Origin: Caballeronia mineralivorans PML1(12)
GTDB taxonomy: Bacteria > Pseudomonadota > Gammaproteobacteria > Burkholderiales > Burkholderiaceae
DNA: 64,000 nt
Assembly (NCBI RefSeq): GCF_001028175.1
Contig: NZ_AEJF01000051.1
Location: forward strand, 1-64,000
Direction: 5' to 3'
The translations under genes were made by a program, and so were the position numbers. This document shows positions 55,512 through 64,000 of the stretch, piece by piece. Positions within the stretch are counted from its first letter, which is position 1. Each line of letters opens with the position of its first letter. The notes beneath the pieces were generated by a model. It saw nothing but the letters and a program-made list of their open reading frames with translations. It did not search any database and had not been told where the DNA came from.

Positions 55512-56546
55512 ATGATTATTGACGTACACGGACATTACACCACCGCTCCTCGCGCACTGAAGGATTATCGCGAACGCCAGATCAGCGCGTTTGATGTTGT
55601 GGGAGCGCCTCCGTTGAAGCCGGATCTCACGGTATCCGACGACGAAATCCGAGAGTCGATCGAAGAAAATCAGTTGCGAATCCAAAAGGAGCGCGGCATC
55701 GATGTCACCATCTTCTCGCCGCCCGCAGGCGGGATGGGCCACCACATTGGCACGGAAATCACCAGCCTCGATTGGACCCAGGCAAGTAACGACATGATCA
55801 GTCGCGTTTGCAACTTGTACCCTGAAAATTTCGTCGGTGTTTGTCAGTTGCCTCAATCACCGGGCGTTAGTCCAGCAAATTGTGTGGAAGAGTTGAGTCG
55901 TTGTGTTGAGGAACTCGGCTTTATCGGGTGCAACATCAATCCAGACCCTTCCGATGGCTTCTGGACGGGCCCAGCCTTCACAGATCGTTATTGGTATCCA
56001 TTATTTGAAAAAATGGTAGAACTGGATGTGCCGGCAATGGTACACGTCAGTCAATCATGCAACGAAAACTTTCATCATACCGGGGCCCACTATCTCAACG
56101 CAGACACATCGGTCTTTATGCAACTCGTCTTGAAGAATCTTTTTGAAGACTTCCCGACTCTGCGACTGGTCATCCCACATGGGGGTGGTGCGGTTCCGTA
56201 TCACTGGGGTCGATATCGCGGTTTGGCTCAAGACAAAAATCGACCGCTGCTTACCACTCTCCTTAAGAACATCTTCTTTGATACATGCGTGTACCACCAG
56301 CATGGAATGGAATTACTGTTGAAGACCGTGCCTGGAGACAACATTCTCTTCGCGTCCGAGATCATCGGCGCGGTCCGAGGTGTAGATCCGGAAACGGGAC
56401 ACAACTACGATGATACGAAGCGTTATATTGACAACCTAAAGTGGCTCGATGAAACCCTTCGCGAAAAAGTGTTTTCGGGGAACGCATTTAAAGTCTATCC
56501 GCGGTTGAGGGATCGTCTGCAAAATCGTGCGTTGGTCGAAGCTTAA
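55512..56546 (+). CDS. ligJ: 4-oxalomesaconate hydratase (LigJ-type)
   Basis: The 344-residue amidohydrolase-superfamily enzyme closely resembles LigJ of the protocatechuate 4,5-cleavage pathway: MIIDVHGHYTTAPRAL with His6/His8, the segment LPQSPGVSP, INPDPSDGFWTGP, TGAHYLNADTSVFMQ and the run IPHGGGAVPYHWGRYRGLAQ. LigJ hydrates 4-oxalomesaconate to 4-carboxy-4-hydroxy-2-oxoadipate, which an RraA-type aldolase (compare 48427) then cleaves. The start at 55512 has CGGAG upstream. It is likely co-transcribed with the AAHS transporter. Confidence 0.93.
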   Translation: MIIDVHGHYTTAPRALKDYRERQISAFDVVGAPPLKPDLTVSDDEIRESIEENQLRIQKERGIDVTIFSPPAGGMGHHIGTEITSLDWTQASNDMISRVCNLYPENFVGVCQLPQSPGVSPANCVEELSRCVEELGFIGCNINPDPSDGFWTGPAFTDRYWYPLFEKMVELDVPAMVHVSQSCNENFHHTGAHYLNADTSVFMQLVLKNLFEDFPTLRLVIPHGGGAVPYHWGRYRGLAQDKNRPLLTTLLKNIFFDTCVYHQHGMELLLKTVPGDNILFASEIIGAVRGVDPETGHNYDDTKRYIDNLKWLDETLREKVFSGNAFKVYPRLRDRLQNRALVEA

Positions 56547-56579
56547 GACTAAACCAATCAGCGCGCGACAACTTATCTC

Positions 56580-57739
56580 ATCAAACCGTTCGGGATCGAC
56601 TATCCATCCTACGTCGTATTCGCGACGCGGCCCGCGGGTAAGCCACTCGCGCGTTTCGAAAACGCATTCTTCTGCCGCCCGGGCCGGCATCCGCTGTATG
56701 CCGAGCACGCACAATGGATTCCGCAATACAATCTCGAAGAAACGCTGGTCGAGCACGCGCGCGAATTGCCGGCCGCGACGCTGCGCTTTAACACCACCGT
56801 TAAAGCGCTCACGCAGACTCAGGAGCGCGTCACGCTGACGCTCGAGACAGCGAACGGCACCGAACACGTCGAAAGCCGCTATGTGATTGGTGCCGACGGC
56901 GCAGGCAGCGCGACCCGAGCTACGCTCGGCATTCGAATGACCGGCGACGGCGCGCTGTCCAAAGACCGGATGCTGATCTTTCGCTCTGCTGAATTGCAGC
57001 AGCGGCATGAGCTGGGGGACGCGGTCGCGTAGGGGATGAATCTCGGCATTGGCGATGCTGTCGACATCGGCTGGAAACTTGCTGCCGTGCTGCCGTGCTG
57101 CAAGGCTGGGGCGGCGACGCGCTGCTCGACAGCTATGGCGAGGAACGCCGGCCGGTGCATCTGCGCACCATTGACGAAGCCGTGATCAACCACACGCACT
57201 CGTCGGAGTCGCTTGCAATTGAAGAGCTCGAAGCGGACAACGCCGCGGGCGATGCCGCGCGGCGAACCGCATCGGAGCACATTGTTGAATGGAAGACGCG
57301 CGAATTCGATACGCTCGGCGTTGTGCTCGGCTACCGCTATGACGGCTCACCAGTGGTCTTCGATGACGGCAGCACGCCACCGCCCACGCATTACCGCGAC
57401 TACGTACCGTCCGCGTGCCCGGGCGGCCGGGCACCGCACTTCTGGCTATCAAGCGGCGACTCAACCGCACGCGGTGAAGCGCTGTATGACCGTTTCGGCG
57501 AAGGCTTTACGCTGCTTGTCACGGCCGGCCCCGCGACAGCGGCGACGCCGATGCTCGCGCACGCTGCCGAGTGAGGCATTCCACTCACACTGGTCACCGT
57601 CGACGATCCCGCCTTGCACGCGCTGTACGGCGCGCGTTATGCGCTGATACGGCCGGACCAGCATGTCGCGTGGCGTGGGGATGCGATGCCGGCGGATCTC
57701 GATGCTGTGCTCGAGACCGTGACCGGCGCAATCCACTAG
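56580..57739 (+). pseudogene. Broken FAD-dependent aromatic monooxygenase (MhpA-like)
   Basis: Pieces of an FAD-dependent phenol-type hydroxylase appear in changing frames: FFCRPGRHPLYAEH, YVIGADGAGS (FAD motif), then after a stop and a deletion GMNLGIGDAVDIGWKLA, followed after a frameshift by GWGGDALLDSYGEERRPVHL and the C-terminal RPDQHVAWRG. The N-terminal GxGxxG is missing and the segment around GDAAH is deleted. It cannot be active. It once may have supplied ring hydroxylation for the pathway ending at LigJ. Confidence 0.85.
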
Positions 57740-57807
57740 TTCGCCCTAATCATCGGTACTCCTTGAAGTGTGGCGCCGATGTCATATTAGTTTTCAGGAG
57801 ACTCATC

Positions 57808-58703
57808 ATGCGTTTTGCTTTCTACAAAAAGGCCGCTGCCACAGGCATTGCGGTTGCGGCCGATCATCAGTCGACCGATGCATGGTTCGATACCATCGAT
57901 CTTGATCTGCCGTCTGCGGTGACACCGGCCGACGTTGCAACACTCGACAACGCGCAACGCGGCATCATCCGTCGTGCAATTGGAGCAGTAAGCGAGAGGG
58001 CAGATGCAAAACCTGTCGACATCGCGGCACACACGCTGCTGCCGCCGATCTCGCCGAACGCCCGGATCTTCTGCATCGGCCTGAACTACGCGGACCACGC
58101 CGATGAAAGCAAAATGGAAAAGCCCGCTTATCCGGTCGTTTTCCTGCGTACCTTCGAGAGTTTCGTCGGTCATGGGGTGCCGATTGTGAGCCGAAGTTGT
58201 CGAATGCGTTCGACTACAAAGGCGAAATGGTGGCTGTGCTGTCGCGCGGCGGACGCTATATCGATGCCAGTGATGCCGACGCGTATATCGCCGGCTATTC
58301 AGTGTCGAACGAAGGGTCGATTCGCGACTATCAACTCAAGCGCGGACCGCAATGGACGATGGGCAAAAATTTCGATTCAAGCGGTTCGGTTGGACCTTAC
58401 TTCGTCACCGCCGACGATTTGCCTTCGCTTGGAAAAGGACTGGCGATCACGACGCGTATCAACGATGGCGTCGTCCAGCAGTCAAACACGGCAAACATGA
58501 TTTTTGACGTCGCCCAAATCTTCGCGTACTTGAGCGAAGCGTTCGTTCTCAAGCCGGGTGACGTGATTGTGAGCGGCACGCCGGCGAGCGTTGGCGCGGC
58601 GCGCAAGCCACCGCTGTTCGTCAAGGCAGGCGATACGGTCGAAGTCGAAGTGGAACGGATTGGCAAGGTTGTGAACAAGGTGGTTGACGAAGGGGGCGTG
58701 TAG
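57808..58703 (+). pseudogene. Frameshifted fumarylacetoacetate hydrolase family gene
   Basis: The first 127 codons give RIFCIGLNYADHADE and FLRTFESFVGHGVPIV, the FAH-family lead. At about 58190 one base is missing, and the frame +1 continues with LSNAFDYKGEMVAVL, DVAQIFAYLSEAFVLKPGDVIVSGTPASVG and the proper end. Without the single deletion it would be an intact about 298-residue hydrolase of a 2,4-dioxo acid or similar. It may be a recent mutation or a sequencing error. Confidence 0.82.
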
Positions 58704-59883
58704 GCGTTGTCGAGTCTGCGCTAGGGCGGTTGCGCTTTTCGGCTGGAGCGCAATGATGTACTCGAACGCCACGGCAACTTGCTTTCAGATCGCCATCGTG
58801 CCGGCTTGGCACCGCTTCAACTTAAGGACTCCGTTCAACTCACCGACGCGCATCGTGGAGGATCTTTGACCACGATGCTGGTATCGTCGTGAGCACGCCG
58901 CTGAAGCTGATGACGTCCCGTACCGCCTTCTCCCGGATCTACGATCGGCGGCGGTGGCGAGGGGTCTCTGCTTGATTTTGCAGCCTGGCATAGCCCGCAC
59001 ATCCGTGTTGGTAGGCACGGATAGGGCGAAAACTAGCGGCGGCTCGGAGGTCTTCGATACGCTGGTAACTGCCGGGGTTCCACGAGGTCATGATGGCGGC
59101 CGAACTGCCAGCGTCGAGAAAGTAGGTGAGGGCCATCGCGATGAGCAGAATCCACTGCTTTCACATCAGTGCCATCGGTGTGGCAATGGCGCCAAAAACC
59201 GGCGGTAGCCTATCCTGCCATCACTTTTTCAATGTCGTATTTCGGCTTCGAAGTTCGACATTTTCTGCGAGGTTGATCCGCCGAGTTCGTGACGTTGACT
59301 GTCCGATTCTGTTAGTTATGTGCCAAGAGTCTGTCGGTGCGCCGGGGTGATTGGGACTATTACGTCTACCGGGTCGACGGAATCGAAAATGTCAGTATGT
59401 CGACTTCGATCCCGAAGTTCCCGAGGTCATCCGGGCGAATTTGAGCCGGACTGCTCTGCTGGTCGCACCGGTGTATAGCCTCAGTCTGACGGGTTCGCGC
59501 CCTGTGTCGGCCAGCTCTCATTCGCTGGTTTGCGATGTGCGCGCAGGAAGTCTGCGGAGCTATCCGATCAAATTTTCCGGTATGGTCGACTAAGCTTTGC
59601 AGGTGCTCCGTTGGGACTGCTCACTGCGGCATGCAGGTTGGAAGGTGTAGCGCTATGGCCGCACGTCGCTGCGCACCAGTTCGCTAGCTCATTAGCTCTG
59701 GCCTGCGATATGCCCTCTCGAAAGCTGATGGCTCGGGTCGGGTGCCAAAAATTTTTTCTGTTCCATCGGTTTCCTGCGTATTCCCATCGATTCCAGTCAT
59801 GCGGTTCTAAAGTCGGAATGGGTATTGACGAGCAGCTTCGCGATTCGCATGATGGTCACGAAAGCGACGCATGGGAGTGAATC
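58704..59883. other. Gene-poor junction between the island and plasmid-like backbone
   Basis: No gene was recognised in 1,180 bp. The stretch lies between decayed catabolic genes and the transfer-type genes and holds a possible nic sequence (59171-59220). Several short frames exist, the longest ending just before the TraK-like start, but none has a recognisable feature. Confidence 0.4.
59171..59220 (+). other. Possible IncP-type oriT nic region
   Basis: TATCCTGCC at 59211-59219 fits the YATCCTG/Y nic consensus of IncP-type relaxases, with the cut predicted after 59217. A small inverted repeat, GCCAT (59171-59175) with ATGGC (59186-59190), lies about 20 bp upstream. It is about 665 bp from the TraK-like gene, further than in RP4, and no relaxase gene lies on its other side. 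An 8-base match can be chance (a similar sequence occurs inside the 40538 gene). Confidence 0.3.
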
Positions 59884-60348
59884 GTGCCGGGTGCAAAAGG
59901 CTACACACGGGCGCAGTGGGATGAGTTTGTCCATGCCCTTGATGCGTTACCGGAGAAGCCCCGGAATGAACAACGCGTCACGGTCAGCGATGCAATGAAA
60001 GAGATCCGGGCGCATATCACTGCCACCCAGGCGAAAGGATATACGCTCGAGGAAATTGTTCAGGAGGCTGGGCGTAAGGGGCTCGATGTGAGCATTGGCG
60101 CAGTCAAGTACGCGCTGTATCGCCCAGAACCTTCTGACGCAGTATCCAGAACGGCCAATCCCAAGGCGCCGCGCGAGGCCGACCCGTCGTCCCGTCCGAA
60201 GCAGGCTGTAAAGCAGAAGGGTAAGCGCGTGGACAACGCACATGTCGTCGCACGACAACAAAGGGGAAGGGGTGTCAACCAGCCGGGATCGATGGAGATT
60301 CAGGACGCGTTCTCCTTTGAGATACGGCCTGATATCGAAAACCTGTAG
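59884..60348 (+). CDS. TraK-like oriT-binding protein (putative)
   Basis: The 154-residue basic protein starts with GTG; GGGAGTGA lies just upstream. Its N-terminal half (TVSDAMKEIRAHITATQAKG, YTLEEIVQEAGRKGLDVS) resembles IncP TraK-type proteins that bind near oriT, and the C-terminal half is charged and likely disordered. The call rests mainly on its position before TraL- and TraM-like genes, as in IncP tra regions. It could also be an unrelated DNA-binding protein. Confidence 0.6.
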   Translation: MPGAKGYTRAQWDEFVHALDALPEKPRNEQRVTVSDAMKEIRAHITATQAKGYTLEEIVQEAGRKGLDVSIGAVKYALYRPEPSDAVSRTANPKAPREADPSSRPKQAVKQKGKRVDNAHVVARQQRGRGVNQPGSMEIQDAFSFEIRPDIENL

Positions 60349-60358
60349 GAGGTCGGTG

Positions 60359-61066
60359 ATGGATACGGTGCATCCCATTTATCTGGTCGGTGGCAGCAAG
60401 GGCGGTGTTGGAAAAAGCATGGTCACGCTTGCCCTGGCGGACTATTTGCAGCGACAGGGTATCCATGCGGTGCTGCTGGAAACCGATACGTCGAATCCCG
60501 ATGTCATGAAAGCGCTCAGGGACGATATCAAATGCGCGGCCTATAACCTCGATGATGCAGACGGCTGGATCGGATTTGTGAACTTCTGTGATAGCCACCG
60601 GGGTGCGGCTGTGATCGTCAACACTGCCGCACGCAATCAGACCGGGGTTACACGGTACGGCGGGACGCTGGCCCGGACGCTGGCTGAACTGCAGCGGCAA
60701 CTCGTCGTGCTGTGGGTGATCAACCGGCAGCGCGATAGCCTTGAGTTACTGCATATCTTTGGACAGACGTTTCCGGATACCTTGACGCATGTCGTTCGCA
60801 ACGGCTACTTCGGTGAGCCGGACAAGTTCACGCTGTATCAGGAATCGCAGCTTCGCAAAGCTATCGAGACGAAAGGACGGTCGCTCGACTTCCCCGATCT
60901 GGCGGATCGGGTCGCAGACGAATTGCGCAGTCAACGTATCTCCATCCGCAAGGCGGCTGAAGTCATGCAGATTGGACAGCGCGCGGAGTTGTTTCGCTGG
61001 CGGGAATTGTGCGATGCCATGTTCTCGAAAGTGATCAGCATCGAGGGGATCATCCATGAGCAATAG
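60359..61066 (+). CDS. TraL-like ParA-type ATPase
   Basis: The 235-residue protein starts MDTVHPIYLVGGSKGGVGKS with a deviant Walker A motif of the ParA/MinD class, followed by LLETDTSNPDV. Its length and place between TraK- and TraM-like genes match IncP TraL; a role in partition is the alternative. The frame is open 39 codons upstream into the TraK-like gene, but the start at 60359 is preceded by GGAGG. Confidence 0.78.
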   Translation: MDTVHPIYLVGGSKGGVGKSMVTLALADYLQRQGIHAVLLETDTSNPDVMKALRDDIKCAAYNLDDADGWIGFVNFCDSHRGAAVIVNTAARNQTGVTRYGGTLARTLAELQRQLVVLWVINRQRDSLELLHIFGQTFPDTLTHVVRNGYFGEPDKFTLYQESQLRKAIETKGRSLDFPDLADRVADELRSQRISIRKAAEVMQIGQRAELFRWRELCDAMFSKVISIEGIIHEQ

Positions 61067-61790
61067 GCGGTCGAGGTCGGTCGATCCGCTCGTGCGCCTG
61101 TTTCGCGAGGTATCGGGGGATGTTCCTGACGGGGCGAGTCTCGCCCGTATGCACCAGGTATCGAGCGCACTGAACCTGCGTGACAATGACGCGTTATGGT
61201 CGATTATCGCAGTGCTCGAATACTATGCGCGCCTGTATGAAGCCATGCCGGAGCGTATCCGGTGGGCGAGCGAGGGTAGTCTCGAAGCCGCGCGCCGGGA
61301 AGTCGGTGGCGCGACCGATGCGCTGATGCAGCAGCATCGGGATGCGCTGGAGCGATGTAAGGCGACGATCCAGTTGGCGGAAAGCCTGATACGGGAACAT
61401 GAGGCGCGGTACCGGGCAGCACTCGCACAACTCAATGAGACGGCAATGATGGCCTTGATCGAGCGCATGTCAAATCAGGTCGCGCGCACGGCGGGCAACC
61501 GGTTGGTCGGCGTCGCAGCAGTTTCGGCTCGTGAGCAACGCGAGCGACTGGACATTGCGATGTCCGCGTTTGGGCAGGCGGTTGAGGCAGCGACGGCGCG
61601 CGTGGAGGTGATGGCTACACGTATGGAAATGCGTTTTGTACGCTCGATACGTCGCCTGTTGCTGGCGGGCGGTGCCGTCGTCTGCCTGCTGCTGGTTTCC
61701 GGCGGGCTGGCGGACTGGTGGAGGGAGTGTCATCTGGCGGGCGCGGATTGTCGCACGGTGCAGATGCGGCAGGCAGACGGCAGGCCTTGA
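61056..61790 (+). CDS. TraM-like membrane-anchored protein
   Basis: The 244-residue protein overlaps the ATPase gene by 11 bp. ALNLRDNDALWSIIAVLEYYARLYEAMP near residue 35 resembles the corresponding stretch of IncP TraM, a middle portion is coiled-coil-like (about 75-195), and one membrane helix (LLLAGGAVVCLLLVSGGLA) lies close to the C-terminus. Its function is probably tied to conjugative transfer; the family call is from position and weak resemblance. Confidence 0.62.
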   Translation: MSNRRSRSVDPLVRLFREVSGDVPDGASLARMHQVSSALNLRDNDALWSIIAVLEYYARLYEAMPERIRWASEGSLEAARREVGGATDALMQQHRDALERCKATIQLAESLIREHEARYRAALAQLNETAMMALIERMSNQVARTAGNRLVGVAAVSAREQRERLDIAMSAFGQAVEAATARVEVMATRMEMRFVRSIRRLLLAGGAVVCLLLVSGGLADWWRECHLAGADCRTVQMRQADGRP

Positions 61791-61869
61791 AGGGGCCGCC
61801 GTCTGCGTTGCCCTGTTACCAGAGCAACGGGTCGGGCTTACGCGACGCGCCGGTCAGCTTGCGCGGTGC

Positions 61870-63999
61870 TCACGCTGGCAGCTGTCGGGAAAGCCACGGC
61901 GGCTGTTTGCTCCGCGTGTCGGGGGACGCGTCTGCATCGTGAGGCGTGTTGTTGATGTTCTCGCCGCCGTTGAATTCATCCGGTTCGGCGTCGCCATCCT
62001 CACCACCCTGCGTCTCGCCTGCGCCGTTCCCGGCATCCGTATTGTCTCCGTCGTCTTCGTCGTGGATGTCCCATGAATGTGCGGCCGGGATTTCGCGATC
62101 GGTGAGGATTTCCGGGACCCATGCGACTTTCGCGAGCCGCAGTTCGGCGGCGGCTGCCGCGTCGGCCTTCTTCATCTTGCCGAGGTCAGCAGCGATCTTC
62201 GGTGACACGGCGGTGGCAACAACTTCCGCGATGCGCGCCTTGCTGACGTGATCGAAATACGAGGCGCGCGTGGGCGTCCAGTACCGCGTCATGTCGAGGT
62301 TCAGCGCGCTGGCGAGCGTGTTGATGGCGTGAGGCTTTTCGTCGCCCGCAATACCGTCAAGCAGCGCGCCGGTGCAGAAGGAGAGCAGGTCGAGCAGGGT
62401 CGTGCCGGGGTCCTGTTCGATTAGCCACGGCAGCAGGTCCGCGCGCCGCGCGGGCAGTTCACGGCCCCACTGCTCGCGCTGCGCCTCGATGAGACCCCAC
62501 GCGGTGTTGGCGGGCAGGTCGTCCGCCGAGCCGAGCAGACTGTCGCGGTTGTTCGTGCAGGACAGTTTCAGCGCATGCGGTGCGAGACCCGTCCCATACC
62601 GCTCCGGAAAGACTTCCGGAATCAGGCGTTGGAGGATGGCGCTGAGTGCTACGGATGGCTGCGCGATCAGTTCCGCGTGAATAGCGGCGGTGCGATGCGC
62701 AGTGAGGCGCTGGCAGAGCTTTGCGTTGTGGATCGGCTTCTCCTTCGCTTCGGGTTCCTCTGTCTCGCCGGATGCGCGTTCAGTTCCCGGCGTGCCGGTC
62801 ACGGTCGCGCCCACCGCATCCAGTGCCGCGCTGTTCTCGCGGCGCACCAGACCCCTTTCGATGACCAGTTCGCCCTGCGGGCTGACCATCACGAATGCGC
62901 CCGCTTCGGCCATCTGCTGAGCGTCCCACGACAGCGTGTCGCTTTCAAGTGCGATGAGGGCAGCGTTCACCCTGTCGATTTCGGCTTCGAGGCGTTCGGC
63001 TTGCTCGTAGGCATTCTCGTCGTCCTCCGACAGTGCATCGAACTTTTCAGCCAGTTCGTCCTGCTGCGTGGTGAGCACGTCCATTTCCCGCTGTTCGTCG
63101 TCGGTGAGGGGGCGCTGCACCGGTTGCAGCCTGCCGTAGCGGTTCAGCTCGAACACGTCGCGCTCGATACGCTGTTCGGTCCAGCCCCAACCCTCGGCGC
63201 GGACTTCTTCGGCGGCGGAGTCGAGTTTCGCGGCGGCAAGACCTTGCAGCAGTTCGGCGTCGGCAACGTAACCCGCGTTTTCGTCGTCGCTAAAGAGGTC
63301 ACGTCTCACGTAACCGCCCGCTGCCTCATAGACGTCCAATCCCACGAAGCGCACGAGGCGGCTGCGGCTCGCGTCGATCTCGGTACGTGTGATCGCCTGC
63401 CGCAGATAGTTGGGCTGGCGTTGCCACTCGTTCGCGTCAAACCAGATGCGCTCCTGCGTCTCGTGGTCATCTGTGAGCGCGAGCGCCGAAAGCTGGTTAA
63501 GCGTGATCGCGTCCTCGCGCAGCAGCGCGAGCAGTGTCGGCGAGGCGCTGGCGAGCTTCATACGCCGTTTGATCGTGATCGGCGCGGCCGAGAAAAGAGC
63601 GGCGATGTAATCGATGCTACGGCCTTCCTCGGCCAGCATCCGGTGGGCGCGCAGCACGTCGAACGGGTCGAGCCCTTCGCGTTCGCTGTTTTCGATCAGC
63701 GAAATGGCGAGGGCTTCGCCTTCGCTGACGATGCGCACGGGGACCGGATAGTCGGCGGTGATGTCTTTCTGCTCGAACAGGAGATCGAGTGCCGCCTCGC
63801 GGCGCTGCCCAGCACAGACTCCGTATTTGCGCTGCCTGCCGCGCGAGCCCTTCATCTCGTGGATGACGAGGTTCTGAAGCAGGCCCTTTGCGCGGATACT
63901 GACGGCAAGGGCTGCAATACCCGTGAGCGGTTTCGTGCGGGCATTGAGCGGCGAGGGATGCAGGCTGGAATACGGCACGGACACGACCGGCTGCTCTTT
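61870..63999 (-). CDS. ParB/RepB/Spo0J-family protein, 5' end outside the window
   Basis: At least 704 residues are visible, and the frame stays open to the right edge, so the true start may lie outside. The N-terminal ParB nuclease-like domain has AVSIRAKGLLQNLVIH, CAGQRREAAL with the arginine patch, and ALAISLIENSERE. An HTH-like part follows, then a long charged region (about 310-345) and an Asp/Glu-rich tail with DEDDGDNTDAG. Such long ParB-like proteins occur on plasmids and integrative elements. It runs convergently to the TraKLM-like genes. Confidence 0.88.
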   Translation of the reverse strand, partial: KEQPVVSVPYSSLHPSPLNARTKPLTGIAALAVSIRAKGLLQNLVIHEMKGSRGRQRKYGVCAGQRREAALDLLFEQKDITADYPVPVRIVSEGEALAISLIENSEREGLDPFDVLRAHRMLAEEGRSIDYIAALFSAAPITIKRRMKLASASPTLLALLREDAITLNQLSALALTDDHETQERIWFDANEWQRQPNYLRQAITRTEIDASRSRLVRFVGLDVYEAAGGYVRRDLFSDDENAGYVADAELLQGLAAAKLDSAAEEVRAEGWGWTEQRIERDVFELNRYGRLQPVQRPLTDDEQREMDVLTTQQDELAEKFDALSEDDENAYEQAERLEAEIDRVNAALIALESDTLSWDAQQMAEAGAFVMVSPQGELVIERGLVRRENSAALDAVGATVTGTPGTERASGETEEPEAKEKPIHNAKLCQRLTAHRTAAIHAELIAQPSVALSAILQRLIPEVFPERYGTGLAPHALKLSCTNNRDSLLGSADDLPANTAWGLIEAQREQWGRELPARRADLLPWLIEQDPGTTLLDLLSFCTGALLDGIAGDEKPHAINTLASALNLDMTRYWTPTRASYFDHVSKARIAEVVATAVSPKIAADLGKMKKADAAAAAELRLAKVAWVPEILTDREIPAAHSWDIHDEDDGDNTDAGNGAGETQGGEDGDAEPDEFNGGENINNTPHDADASPDTRSKQPPWLSRQLPA

Positions 64000-64000
64000 G

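Noticed and set aside
59530-59880. 116-codon frame ending just before the TraK-like gene
   Set aside because: It has no recognisable feature and no good ribosome site; its place in a presumed oriT region makes it doubtful as a gene.

Overview
The window is high-GC proteobacterial DNA that reads as a member of the Burkholderiaceae, most likely Paraburkholderia or Caballeronia and probably a secondary replicon or integrated plasmid. The basis is protein resemblance (DUF4148, family 2A encapsulin cluster, Burkholderia-type porin, IncP-like transfer proteins) and not a species-level marker. No rRNA, tRNA, CRISPR array or intact insertion sequence was recognised.

Layout. (1) 0-2.3 kb: an accessory groES-groEL operon behind a near-perfect CIRCE operator. 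(2) 2.3-12.8 kb: a sulfur acquisition and storage block. It has a peptide-type binding protein and an NtaA/SnaA/DszA-type monooxygenase on the minus strand. Facing away are an SfnB/DszC-like flavoenzyme, a DUF3088 protein, a rhodanese, serine O-acetyltransferase, a small XRE regulator, a family 2A encapsulin shell and its cysteine desulfurase cargo, which carries a disordered targeting extension of about 262 residues. (3) 12.8-19.6 kb: two LysR-controlled redox clusters (azoreductase/NADP oxidoreductase/pirin, and a ketopantoate-reductase-like gene) separated by a decayed metallo-beta-lactamase-fold gene.

(4) 19.7-56.5 kb: a large catabolic island. It encodes three paralogous dipeptide-type binding proteins, one complete Dpp-like ABC transporter, three MFS carriers and a porin. 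The enzymes are an LLM monooxygenase, a flavin reductase fused to an IclR effector domain, two CaiB-type CoA transferases, a CitE-type lyase, an HMG-CoA-lyase-like enzyme, an Ldh-type dehydrogenase, a TauD-like protein, TIM-barrel amidohydrolases/lactonases including LigJ, an SMP-30 lactonase, an RraA-type aldolase and an ADP-forming acyl-CoA synthetase. The main observation is a recurrent 18-bp operator, GTTAAC-N6-GTTAAC, in front of nearly every transcription unit of this island, including the island's only GntR gene. Three copies are extended to three half-sites on a 12-bp period. This defines a candidate single-regulator regulon for an unidentified substrate.

(5) 56.5-59.9 kb: a decayed junction with a broken FAD monooxygenase and a frameshifted FAH-family gene. 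(6) 59.9-64 kb: a plasmid-like backbone with TraK/TraL/TraM-like genes, a possible IncP-type nic sequence upstream, and a large ParB-family gene running off the right edge.

The sulfur block suggests a chain of organosulfur uptake, desulfurisation, O-acetylserine/cysteine synthesis and encapsulated sulfur release. The catabolic island suggests uptake by ABC/MFS, reduced-flavin oxygenation, lactone and ring hydrolysis, aldol cleavage and CoA-thioester cleavage to central metabolites. The substrate of the island cannot be read from the sequence.
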